Positions 28,345 to 35,702 of a DNA stretch of 64,000 nt are shown piece after piece. Source of the stretch: Planctomycetota bacterium (lineage in GTDB: Bacteria > Planctomycetota > UBA1135 > GCA-002748355); NCBI GenBank assembly GCA_002748355.1, contig PDSF01000040.1, positions 1 through 64,000 on the forward strand, read 5' to 3'. Numbering within the stretch: the stretch's first letter is position 1; each line of letters begins with the position of its first letter. The translations under genes were made by a program, and so were the position numbers. The notes below the pieces were generated by a model. It had not been told where the DNA came from. It ran no database searches and saw nothing but the letters and a program-made list of their open reading frames with translations.

Positions 28345-29004
28345 TTGGCGGATGTGCCTGGCCTTGCGTTGAAGTTACTCGACGCTGCAGCGTTCTGGCT
28401 CTTCCGGCAGTCAGTGCTGATTTTGTTTCGCCTGCTCTTCGGGTATCGCGTGCGCGGCCTCGTTCCTAGAACGGGGCCGTGTGTCGTTGTAGCTAATCAC
28501 ACGAGCTTTCTCGACGCGCTGCTTCTCGGTGGCGTCACGGCGCGGCGCATGCGCTTCGTGATGACGGACGAATATGCGAACGTACGCGGTTTACGCTGGT
28601 TTTTGCGTTGGAATCGCGTGCTCCTGGTTCGTGAGCATGCGCGTTCGAGCCGAAAGGTCTTTGCTGATGTGCAGGCTGTGCTCGAAGCCGGTGGTGTCGT
28701 CGCGATCTTCCCTGAGGGAGGAATCTCTCAAGACGGAAGGCTGCAGCCTCTCCAGCCGGGAGTGCTGCTGATGGCCGAACGGGCGGGGGTGCCATTGGTT
28801 CCCGTGGGGATTTCCGGGGCCTTCCGGGCATTGCCACGCCACCGCTCTTGGCCGCGTCCGGCGACCATCACTTGCCGAGTGGGGGAGGCGATACGAGTGG
28901 AAGAACTCTTGCCGCCGGAGCGGAAGCGGAAGGAGGCGTTGCTGTGTGGAGCCGAGCGCCTGCGGCTGAGCCTCGCAGAGCTGGTGGAGTCATCGCTCAA
29001 TTGA
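28345..29004 (+). CDS. plsC: 1-acylglycerol-3-phosphate O-acyltransferase family protein (PlsC)
   Basis: PlsC-type enzymes add the second acyl chain in phospholipid synthesis at the inner membrane. The 219-residue protein has an N-terminal hydrophobic helix, the catalytic NHTSFLD (His52, Asp57) and the glycerol-phosphate site FPEGG (122-126). The start is TTG at 28345 (GAGAGG upstream) or GTG at 28354. Its last 8 bp overlap the end of the convergent glycosyltransferase gene. Exact acceptor specificity cannot be read from the sequence. Confidence 0.88.
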   Translation: MADVPGLALKLLDAAAFWLFRQSVLILFRLLFGYRVRGLVPRTGPCVVVANHTSFLDALLLGGVTARRMRFVMTDEYANVRGLRWFLRWNRVLLVREHARSSRKVFADVQAVLEAGGVVAIFPEGGISQDGRLQPLQPGVLLMAERAGVPLVPVGISGAFRALPRHRSWPRPATITCRVGEAIRVEELLPPERKRKEALLCGAERLRLSLAELVESSLN

Positions 29005-29725
29005 AAAAGCGGTATTTGAAGATCGCGAACAGCGCGGCGATGCCATCGCGCCAGGAGATCTTCTTACCTTCTTTGATGGCTCGCCCCGAGTAGCTAATCG
29101 GCACTTCGTAGACGCGACAGCCGAGCTTGGCGATTTTGGCTGTGATTTCGGGCTCTACGTCGAAGCGGCGGCTCTTGAGCTTGATGTTCTGCAATACCTC
29201 ACGCCGGAACATCTTGTAGCAGGTCTCCATGTCGGTGAGGTTGAGGTTCGTCGTGAGGTTGCTGAGGAAGGTCAGAAAACGATTGCCGAGGTAGTGCGAG
29301 TAGAGGTGGACGCGCGCGTAGCGGCGCACTAGGAAGCGCGAGCCATAGACGACGTCGGCCTTGCCTTCGAGTATCGGTTGCAGCAAATCGATGTATTCGT
29401 TTGGGTCGTATTCGAGGTCTGCGTCCTGGATGATTGCTACGTCGCCTTTGATGTGTTTGATGGCCGTTTGCAGCGCCGCCCCCTTGCCTTTGTTGCGTGG
29501 GTGCCGAAAGACCCGGATCCCCGGCTCCTTTTCGAGTTCGGTGAGGATTTCGCTGCTCCGGTCGGTGGAGCCGTCATCTACCAGGATGATTTCTTTGCGC
29601 GTCGGCTCCTCCTGGACCTTGGCGACGATGTTGCGGAGCGTTGCTTCCTCGTCGTAGACCGGAATCATGACAGAGAGGAGGAAGCTCTTCGCATCGATCC
29701 GTGGCAGCTTCTCGATCTTTGGCAC
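28997..29725 (-). CDS. family 2 glycosyltransferase (polyprenol-phosphate-mannose/glucose synthase-like)
   Basis: The 242-residue GT-A enzyme has SVMIPVYDEEATL at the start, ILVDDGSTD near 50, the metal site DADLEYDP near 100, and TDMETCYKMFRREVL, typical of DPM1/DPG-type synthases. The C-terminal basic segment (GKKISWRDGIAALFAIFKYRFF) suggests peripheral membrane contact; there are no full membrane helices. It likely loads a sugar onto a lipid carrier for envelope glycan synthesis. It converges on plsC with an 8-bp overlap. Confidence 0.88.
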   Translation of the reverse strand: MPKIEKLPRIDAKSFLLSVMIPVYDEEATLRNIVAKVQEEPTRKEIILVDDGSTDRSSEILTELEKEPGIRVFRHPRNKGKGAALQTAIKHIKGDVAIIQDADLEYDPNEYIDLLQPILEGKADVVYGSRFLVRRYARVHLYSHYLGNRFLTFLSNLTTNLNLTDMETCYKMFRREVLQNIKLKSRRFDVEPEITAKIAKLGCRVYEVPISYSGRAIKEGKKISWRDGIAALFAIFKYRFFN

Positions 29726-30056
29726 TGCGGCTCCTTTGCCGGATTACTTGCAAGGTCGTAGAGGTAGCGAGGCCTAGCGGGCAACTAGAAAAGACGCGCG
29801 GCAGCAAGGTACCGCCTTTCACCTCTGGGGGACGCCAGAAAGCTTCGAGGAATATCTGGAATCACCTCTTCCCCTTCGAGCTGCCATCCCCCCCTCGCTT
29901 GCGCCTTTGCGAAAAGCAGCGCCTTTCTCCGCAGTTTTCGCATCGGCGATGCCTCTAGGAGTGGGCCGCCATGGGGGCGGCTCTCGGGTTCTTCCCGGAT
30001 CGTGGTAGGCAGGCCGCCCGGCTTTCCTGGCGGCCTGTTGGGGAAGGGGGCGTGAA
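29726..30056. promoter_or_regulatory. divergent non-coding region with two hairpins before the sigma-factor gene
   Basis: There is no gene in about 330 bp. Hairpins at 29965-29981 (6-bp stem) and 30010-30037 (perfect 9-bp stem, 10-nt loop) precede the GTG at 30057. The second ends 19 bp before the start codon, just upstream of a GGGGAAGGGGG purine tract that may be the ribosome site. It could control translation of the sigma factor. Confidence 0.35.
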
Positions 30057-30605
30057 GTGGCGGACAGCTCCAGTGCATGGCGGGTCTGGCGTCGTTTGGC
30101 AGGCTCATATTTCCGTCGGCGGGTCTCGGATGCCGAGTTCGCTGAGGACTGTGTGCAGGAAAGCTGTATGCGTGCTTGGTTGCAGCAGCGTCGCTACGGG
30201 CGCGAGCTGACACCGGCCCTGCTCTTCGGCATTTGTCGCCGCGTGCTCAACGAGATGCTGCGCAGGCAGTATCGGCGGGCGAAAGCCAGCGAATTGAGCC
30301 TTGGGGTGGATGTCGGGGAACCGGTTTGTCCTCGTGCCTCGCATCGCCATCGCATTGGCTCGCTCGAAGCTCCGAGCCTCGGAGTGATGCTTGAGGAGTT
30401 ACAGGGCGCGATCGCGGAGCTGCCGGTCCAATACCGGTCGGCAATGCGGGACAAGAGCAGGGGCCTGTCGCTTCGCGTGATCGCCTCTCGCCACGGTTGG
30501 ACCCTGAATGCGGTACGCATGCGCCTATTCCGGGGGCGGCGCATGCTGGAACGGAAGATCAGAGAGCGAATCGATGACTACGACAATCGACAGTTTCCTG
30601 CCTGA
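30057..30605 (+). CDS. ECF-type RNA polymerase sigma factor
   Basis: The 182-residue protein has region 2 (AEFAEDCVQESCMRAWLQQ, then LLFGICRRVLNEMLRRQ) and region 4 (AIAELPVQYRSAMRDKSRGLSLRVIA, then HGWTLNAVRMRLFRGRRMLERKI), as in ECF sigma factors. There is no extra domain. It starts at GTG. The downstream exported TPR protein begins inside its last 32 bp, so the two are probably co-translated. No classical anti-sigma gene is present, which makes that neighbour a candidate partner. Confidence 0.85.
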   Translation: MADSSSAWRVWRRLAGSYFRRRVSDAEFAEDCVQESCMRAWLQQRRYGRELTPALLFGICRRVLNEMLRRQYRRAKASELSLGVDVGEPVCPRASHRHRIGSLEAPSLGVMLEELQGAIAELPVQYRSAMRDKSRGLSLRVIASRHGWTLNAVRMRLFRGRRMLERKIRERIDDYDNRQFPA

Positions 30606-31452
30606 GCGCGGAGTATGGGGTTTGGGTCTTGCTGTGACCCTGATTTGTCTCGCGGGCCTTAGCCCCGCACTGTCGGCACAGGCGAGTGACGGCAAGCAGG
30701 AGGTGAGCCAAGCCAAGCCGGTGTCCAAGGAGGAGGCCAAGAAGAGCAAGAAAGAGCGCGAGCTGGACCGGGGGGCGCGCCGGGAGCTGGTTGCTGCGGG
30801 CAAGATCGGTCGAGTGCCCCGGGGGACCAAGACCGTCGAGCGCGTGCGCAGCCTGGAGGAAGCGGTGAAGGCCTTCGCTGCGGTTGAGAGTAAGTATGCA
30901 GAGCATCCTTCTATCGTCGCGGAGGCGGCCTTCCGTCGCGGGCAGGTCCTGGGGCGGCTCGGCCGTCCTGCTGAAGCCCAAGAGGCCTTTGAGCGCAGTG
31001 CTGGGCTGGGCAAGCAACGTTGGGCGGCGCGGGCCCATTTCGAACTCGGTAATGCTTGGCGGCGCAGCAAGCGCTGGACGAAGGCCCTGGACAGCTACCG
31101 CAAGGGCAGCGCTGCCGCGGACCGCAAGTATGCGAGCAAATGCCGCCTCTACGTGGGCAAAGCCCTGCTCGTGCTCGGCCGTATTCCTGAGGCACGCAAG
31201 CAGCTCGGTGAACTGGCCCGGGATCCGAAGGTCGATGCCTTCGAGCGCGTGCGAGCCTTCGATGAGATGGCTAGTAGCTTTCTGGCTGAGCGCCGATTTG
31301 AACCTGCACGCGCCCTGCTAAAGGAGGTGGAGCAAGCTCTTGCCGATCTCTGCCAGGGGGCGGACAAGCGGGCTGTGCGTTTGACCAAGTCGATCAAGCG
31401 GATGCGCAGCCGCAAGAAACTCGCGAAGATCGACGCCGAATCAGGGCAGTAA
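30574..31452 (+). CDS. membrane-anchored or secreted TPR-repeat protein overlapping the sigma gene
   Basis: The 292-residue protein begins MTTTIDSF, has one hydrophobic segment (GLGLAVTLICLAGLSPALSA, about 14-33) that may be a cleaved signal or an anchor, then a Lys/Glu-rich stretch. TPR-like repeats follow (AEAAFRRGQVLGRLGRPAEAQEAFERSA, then ARAHFELGNAWRRSKRWTKALDSYRKG). The start at 30574 lies in a different frame from the sigma factor and overlaps it by 32 bp. Whether it regulates the sigma factor is inference from position. Confidence 0.75.
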   Translation: MTTTIDSFLPERGVWGLGLAVTLICLAGLSPALSAQASDGKQEVSQAKPVSKEEAKKSKKERELDRGARRELVAAGKIGRVPRGTKTVERVRSLEEAVKAFAAVESKYAEHPSIVAEAAFRRGQVLGRLGRPAEAQEAFERSAGLGKQRWAARAHFELGNAWRRSKRWTKALDSYRKGSAAADRKYASKCRLYVGKALLVLGRIPEARKQLGELARDPKVDAFERVRAFDEMASSFLAERRFEPARALLKEVEQALADLCQGADKRAVRLTKSIKRMRSRKKLAKIDAESGQ

Positions 31453-31490
31453 TCGAGCCAGGGGCTGGAGTCTGGCTTAGGTCTCTCGCT

Positions 31491-31507
31491 CGGCTTGGCC
31501 GCTTTTT
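31491..31507 (+). terminator. weak terminator after the sigma/TPR pair
   Basis: A 4-bp CGGC-ttg-GCCG stem is followed by CTTTTT. It is short, but it is the only T-tailed hairpin between the converging genes. Confidence 0.3.
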
Positions 31508-31517
31508 CCTGCTGGCT

Positions 31518-32267
31518 TCAACGTCTGACGCGACCCTCTTCGTCGAAGAGTTCGTCGTTGTCGGGCATCCAGATAGCGAATCGATAGACCGGCACGAGGG
31601 ACAGGCCGCTCTCAAGGACGAAGTCTCCGATTTGGGGGCCGAGTTCGATGACCAGGTCCTTGGGAATGCGTCGGCGGAGGTTGAGCCAGTGCTCGCCGGG
31701 TTGGTAGTAACGGAAGAAGTTCTCGAGATCGGGGCCGCGCAGGCTGCCGGGGTGATACTCCCGTTTCCATTGGTCCATTTGCAGGATGAAACCGTCTGGA
31801 AGGGAGTTCAGCACTTCGGCGAAGTCTGCGCAGCCGGCTGGAGTCTGGCACTTGTTGGCGAGGTTGATTCCGTCCCACCAGGCCAGCGCGTGGATACGGA
31901 GGGCGACGTCGAAGCCTTCGGCGTCGAGGCTCGCCACGAGCGTGGTCTGGATGTAGTGCGTGTCGACATCCTGGGCGAGCACGTCACCGACGCGCGCGAC
32001 CAGTTCCTTCTTGTCCTTGGGGCTTCGCGAGAGGTAGGCCCACTGCGCGTTGACACGACCAAAGTTGAACTTGTACGGGTGATTCAAGCTGGTGCGGGCG
32101 GCCAAGGTCAGCCCATGCGCTTTCTTGATGGCAGCCTTGAGCGCCTTGCCGTGGGCATCCAGCTTGCGGCGGACCGCCAGCCGGAATTTGTTGTACTCAG
32201 GATCGCGCTGGCGATGTCCTTCGTAGGCGGCGAAATCGAAGTCCTTGAAGGCAGGTAGTTCGGTCAT
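31518..32267 (-). CDS. conserved-looking hypothetical protein
   Basis: A 249-residue soluble protein, without signal peptide or membrane helices, beginning MTELPAFKDFDFAAYEGHR. It is rich in aromatic residues in recognisable blocks (NHPYKFNFGRVNAQWAYLS, ALAWWDGINLAN, ENFFRYYQPGEHWLNLRRR). The composition is clearly coding. I do not recognise the family and see no catalytic motif. The start is set at 32267, where the coding character begins; the frame extends upstream to 32366. The gene stands alone between convergent and divergent neighbours. Confidence 0.75.
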   Translation of the reverse strand: MTELPAFKDFDFAAYEGHRQRDPEYNKFRLAVRRKLDAHGKALKAAIKKAHGLTLAARTSLNHPYKFNFGRVNAQWAYLSRSPKDKKELVARVGDVLAQDVDTHYIQTTLVASLDAEGFDVALRIHALAWWDGINLANKCQTPAGCADFAEVLNSLPDGFILQMDQWKREYHPGSLRGPDLENFFRYYQPGEHWLNLRRRIPKDLVIELGPQIGDFVLESGLSLVPVYRFAIWMPDNDELFDEEGRVRR

Positions 32268-32386
32268 CGTCGGTAGCGCTTGTGGAGTTCTTTCAGATGG
32301 GCGCTGCGGGCCGGTGCCGCAGGATGGCGAAGTGTTGCCGCATCCTGTGCGCAGCGCCATGTTCAAGATGGCGACGAGGGAATTTC

Positions 32387-32563
32387 ATGGCTAGCTCCTG
32401 GCGAAACTTGCTCGTGCGCGACGGCCTCAGTGCAGGGTTGCAGAAGCTCGATTTGTATCTCGCGAAGGGAGGCGCCTTGCCGAGCCTTGTTGCTGCGTTG
32501 AATGCGACAGCATGCCCACTTGCGTCATGGGCATTGATGGCGGAGGGTTATCCCTCTCTCTAG
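32387..32563 (+). CDS. possible 58-residue protein
   Basis: A short frame starting MASSWRNLLVRDGLSAGL with GAGGG 6 bp upstream ends 18 bp before the cytochrome gene. The composition is plausible (amphipathic N-terminal helix, then hydrophobic), but there is no recognisable motif. It may be a spurious frame in the cytochrome leader. Confidence 0.3.
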   Translation: MASSWRNLLVRDGLSAGLQKLDLYLAKGGALPSLVAALNATACPLASWALMAEGYPSL

Positions 32564-32581
32564 CTCTCTCTCCGGTTGTTT

Positions 32582-34120
32582 ATGATGCTCAGATCGATTT
32601 GGACGGCGGCGCTTTTCTCCTTCTTACCTCTGTCGTTTCTCCTTGGTCTTGAGGGGCAGGACTCCCGGGGGCGGCATGGTCCGCGAATCGTCGCGGAGCA
32701 GCGCTTCGGGGCAGCGGTCTTAGCCGCCGAGCTGAAGCGCTCGACGACTCCCCCCTATCAGAGCTTTTGCTCGGTGTGCCATGGAGAAACAGGGAAAGGA
32801 GATGGGCCGTTGGCTCCGCTTTTGAATCCGAAGCCGGTGGACTTCACCCTCGGTCGACCCGTGATTACGGATCGCGTTGGAGGTCTGGCCAGTGAGGAGC
32901 GGCTCCTTCGCATCATTCGTGAAGGAATGCCAGGGAGTTCGATGCCGGCTTTTCACGACTATGGCGATGGGATGATGCGGGTTGCGGGGCTGTCGATTCC
33001 CCGGCTCGCAGTAACCAGGCGTTTCCAGCTACTCAGGCAGGCCGAGCTCGATGCTGGGCGACCGGTGAATGAGGAACAGCTGCGAAAGCAGGCGGCAAAA
33101 GAACTCGGTCTTGCTAAGGAGATTGCTGTTCCAGATTTCACCGGTTTTGCGGCGGATCTGAAGCGAGGTGAGGGGGTGTACCGAATGGCCTGTGCCGCCT
33201 GCCATGGGGTGAATGGGGCGGGCCTCGAGGGGATGTTCGTCGACGCCAAAGGACACTCCATCGGGAGTCGGGATCTTCGTCGCGGGTTATTCCGTGGTGG
33301 CACCTCTACGGATGCGCTGTTTCGGCGAGTGCGGGCAGGAGTCCCCTACTCAGGGATGCCGGCCTATTCGGCCAAGGCCATCTCCGATGAGGACTTGATG
33401 CATCTCGTCGGCTTTCTTCAGTCTTTGCTGCGTCAGCGCTTAGATTGCGATGATCAGATCCCGTGGCCGGGCCGGCAAAAAACTCCGACCTTCTTTGTTG
33501 GCTACCGGGCGAACTTGCCTAAGGGAGTAGAGGATCCTCTTTGGGCGCAAGCGCCAGTGTGCGTGCCGACGCTTTTGCATTTCGAGCGGCATGATCGCCA
33601 GACCGGCCGTGGTCTTGAGTTGCGAGCCTTGCACGATCGGGAGCGAATCGCGATTCGCGTCACCTGGAAGGGCGTGCCTGGCCGCAAGCAGGTGAACGGC
33701 TTCGGTGATGGGATAGCCCTGCAGTTGAGTGCGCAGCCGAGCCCTGCCTTCTTTCTTGAGGCGCGCTTTCGCGGCAAGCGTTTCAAAAACCTGGGGCCTG
33801 CTTGGTTTTGGAGTTCTCACCATGGTGGGTTTCGCGCATCCCCGGAATACGTGCCCGGCCAGCTGCAGCTACTTCACGGAAAGCGATGGGCTGTTGATGC
33901 CGATGCTCCCCAGATTCAGGCTGCCAAGAAGGACGGCAGATACTCGGTCATGTTTGTGCGCCGACTGGCGGTCGCGGAAGCGGGGGGCGCCGGGGGAGAG
34001 GTCCCGATCTCGGGGCTGCGTGAGACTCGCTTGCAGCTCCAGTGCTTTGATGCCGAGCGACGCTCCGGATTGCGGGGCATGGCGTTTAGCCTCTGGGGGC
34101 GCCTACGGCTCGACCCCTAA
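32582..34120 (+). CDS. exported dihaem cytochrome c with C-terminal ethylbenzene-dehydrogenase-like haem domain
   Basis: The 512-residue protein has an N-terminal signal (WTAALFSFLPLSFLLGLEG). Two class I cytochrome c domains follow: CSVCH about residue 62 with the distal-Met segment REGMPGSSMPAF, and CAACH about 205 with GVPYSGMPAY. The last 180 residues (FGDGIALQLS, GPAWFWSSHHGGFR, SLWGRLRLDP) recall the b-haem-binding EB_dh fold of ethylbenzene/DMSO dehydrogenase gamma subunits, although the match is by pattern only. It is probably a periplasmic electron carrier. The ATG at 32582 or 32585 is likeliest. No oxidase or molybdoenzyme gene is adjacent. Confidence 0.8.
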   Translation: MMLRSIWTAALFSFLPLSFLLGLEGQDSRGRHGPRIVAEQRFGAAVLAAELKRSTTPPYQSFCSVCHGETGKGDGPLAPLLNPKPVDFTLGRPVITDRVGGLASEERLLRIIREGMPGSSMPAFHDYGDGMMRVAGLSIPRLAVTRRFQLLRQAELDAGRPVNEEQLRKQAAKELGLAKEIAVPDFTGFAADLKRGEGVYRMACAACHGVNGAGLEGMFVDAKGHSIGSRDLRRGLFRGGTSTDALFRRVRAGVPYSGMPAYSAKAISDEDLMHLVGFLQSLLRQRLDCDDQIPWPGRQKTPTFFVGYRANLPKGVEDPLWAQAPVCVPTLLHFERHDRQTGRGLELRALHDRERIAIRVTWKGVPGRKQVNGFGDGIALQLSAQPSPAFFLEARFRGKRFKNLGPAWFWSSHHGGFRASPEYVPGQLQLLHGKRWAVDADAPQIQAAKKDGRYSVMFVRRLAVAEAGGAGGEVPISGLRETRLQLQCFDAERRSGLRGMAFSLWGRLRLDP

Positions 34121-34141
34121 CCCTGCATGCGAGACCTGCTC

Positions 34142-34200
34142 GACATGGGATGGCTCGCATGGGATGGCTCGACATGGGGTGGCTCGAATATGGGGGGCGA
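34142..34200. repeat. short tandem repeats, 14-15 bp units
   Basis: GACATGGGATGGCTC (34142), GCATGGGATGGCTC (34157), GACATGGGGTGGCTC (34171) and a decayed fourth unit (34186) lie in tandem between the cytochrome and XRE genes. Confidence 0.7.
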
Positions 34201-34275
34201 GGCCAAACCCTAGGCCAAGCCGCCCAAACGAAGCCGCGCCGAGTACTTCGCTCGCGCGGCTGGATCCTCGGCCTC

Positions 34276-34536
34276 TTAGCCCTTGGGGGCTTTCTTGCGC
34301 TTGGCGGTAAGGCCGAGCAGGTAATCGGCACTCATGTCGTAGCCAGAGGCGAGTTGCGCAATCTTGAGGGCGCTGGGCACGAAGCGTCCCCGCTCGTAGC
34401 TACGAATCGTGTGGGCGGGAATCTTTACGACCTTGGCAGCGTCTTCGAGCGTTTCGAATCCGGCGCGCTCTCGGGCATCGATCAGTCTCTCGGCTAGCAG
34501 TTGTAGTTGCTTCTCTTCTTTTCTCGTTCTCGCCAT
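34276..34536 (-). CDS. XRE-family helix-turn-helix regulator
   Basis: An 86-residue protein. A Lys/Arg/Glu N-terminal helix is followed by a Cro/CI-type HTH (LEDAAKVVKIPAHTIRSYERGRFVPSALKIAQLASGYDMSADYLLGL). This matches the usual XRE pattern ending in the Y-L-L-G-L typical of phage-type repressors. AGGAGG lies 6 bp before the ATG. There is no toxin-like partner or phage gene nearby. The 440-bp gap upstream (34537-34976) holds its promoter. Confidence 0.85.
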   Translation of the reverse strand: MARTRKEEKQLQLLAERLIDARERAGFETLEDAAKVVKIPAHTIRSYERGRFVPSALKIAQLASGYDMSADYLLGLTAKRKKAPKG

Positions 34537-34976
34537 GAGCATCCTCCTCGAAGGTTCGCGCCGAATTCTGGGGCAAAACTTCACAAATTCCAGGATGAGA
34601 CTGCCTCTATGGGTGAAGAGTGTTCGCGAATCGTGCTTCGGCACCTCGCAGGCTCGAAGGGAATTGGACAGCGTCCACCCCCAAACAATCCAGGCCACGG
34701 TGCTATCGGGAGAGGCTCGTTGGCCCGTTTCGCCTCGGCGGGATGATCCTCCTTGGGGCGCTCCTGGGGGGAGCATTCACTCGTTGTTGCGAGGAATCGC
34801 TCATCGGAGCGCCCCGACTTTACTGCCAGCGGAGAGCTGGACTGGTCGCAATCGACCGTTCTCGCATCGTTTTCCGGGCTTCTGTCTTTGGGGCAGATCT
34901 CGGGTCCTGCTTGCAGGCAAGGGCTCAGACGCGTTTTCGCATTGCGATGGCAGCCCGGCCCGGCTCCGATACCCGC
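34537..34976. other. divergent non-coding region between XRE and lipoprotein genes
   Basis: About 440 bp. The plus-strand reading frame of the downstream lipoprotein stays open back to 34620, but its product there has no coding-like features, and a lipoprotein signal starts only at 34977. I see no RNA gene or repeat. Confidence 0.4.
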
Positions 34977-35651
34977 ATGCGACTTGCCTACCTCTTTTTC
35001 CTGCTAGCCCTGGCTTGCGAAGCAGCTCCGGAGAAAACCCGGGTAAGCGAGCCGAGGCTTGGCCCGCCGCTCGACCTGGCTCGCGGTGACTTGGGGTATC
35101 GAGAGGACTTCGAGGCGGCTTTTGGCCTTCTCGGTCTGCCTTCGGGCTGGCGGCCGGTGGAGTCGCGGAGCCAGGGCTTGCGGGCCAGCTGGGGGCCGGC
35201 GCCTGGGCGTGGGGCGGGAAAGGGTCTCGCTGTCTTAGAGGGCAGGGGATTCGAGGATGCGGTGCATGCTGTTCTGCTGCCACAACGCCTGGGGAAGCGA
35301 GGCCGCCTCGATGTTTCGTTCCGGGCGCTTGGCGGTCATTCGGAGAGCGGCGCCGCGGTGGTCTTCTGGCGCGATGACCTGCATTTCGACCTGCTCGTAT
35401 GGGACGCTCTACGCTCGGAGCTGCGCTTCGAGTCCCAAGATGGGGAGCAGCGCAGGGTTCTCGCGCGGGTCTTGCTGTCGCCAGGGCCAAGGGCTTGGAA
35501 GCGGCTCACGATCTCCTGGGACGGGCGCCAGCTCTATGCACAGCAAGGGGAGGCGAGTCTCCAGGGCAGCTTGGCGCCGGGCTTGACCCGCCTGGGACTC
35601 GCATGTCTTGGTGATGCCCGAGCCGTTTTTGACGATCTCTATCTGCGCTGA
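34977..35651 (+). CDS. exported protein with LamG/DUF1080-like beta-sandwich
   Basis: The 224-residue protein starts with a short signal MRLAYLFFLLALAC, with Cys14 a possible lipid site. It has the layout of a concanavalin-like sandwich: YREDFEAAFGLLGLPSGW, FEDAVHAVLLPQR, LDVSFRALGGHSESGAAVVFWRDD, WKRLTISWDGRQLYAQQG and ARAVFDDLYLR. Such domains (DUF1080/3-keto-disaccharide hydrolase, LamG) bind or process glycans. No catalytic residues are evident. There is no clear ribosome site; an upstream ATG at 34947 is the alternative start. Confidence 0.7.
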   Translation: MRLAYLFFLLALACEAAPEKTRVSEPRLGPPLDLARGDLGYREDFEAAFGLLGLPSGWRPVESRSQGLRASWGPAPGRGAGKGLAVLEGRGFEDAVHAVLLPQRLGKRGRLDVSFRALGGHSESGAAVVFWRDDLHFDLLVWDALRSELRFESQDGEQRRVLARVLLSPGPRAWKRLTISWDGRQLYAQQGEASLQGSLAPGLTRLGLACLGDARAVFDDLYLR

Positions 35652-35702
35652 GCGGCCGGAGTCCTCAGGCAGCAAGGCCCCTACCCCTAGTGCGCAGGCG
35701 AC

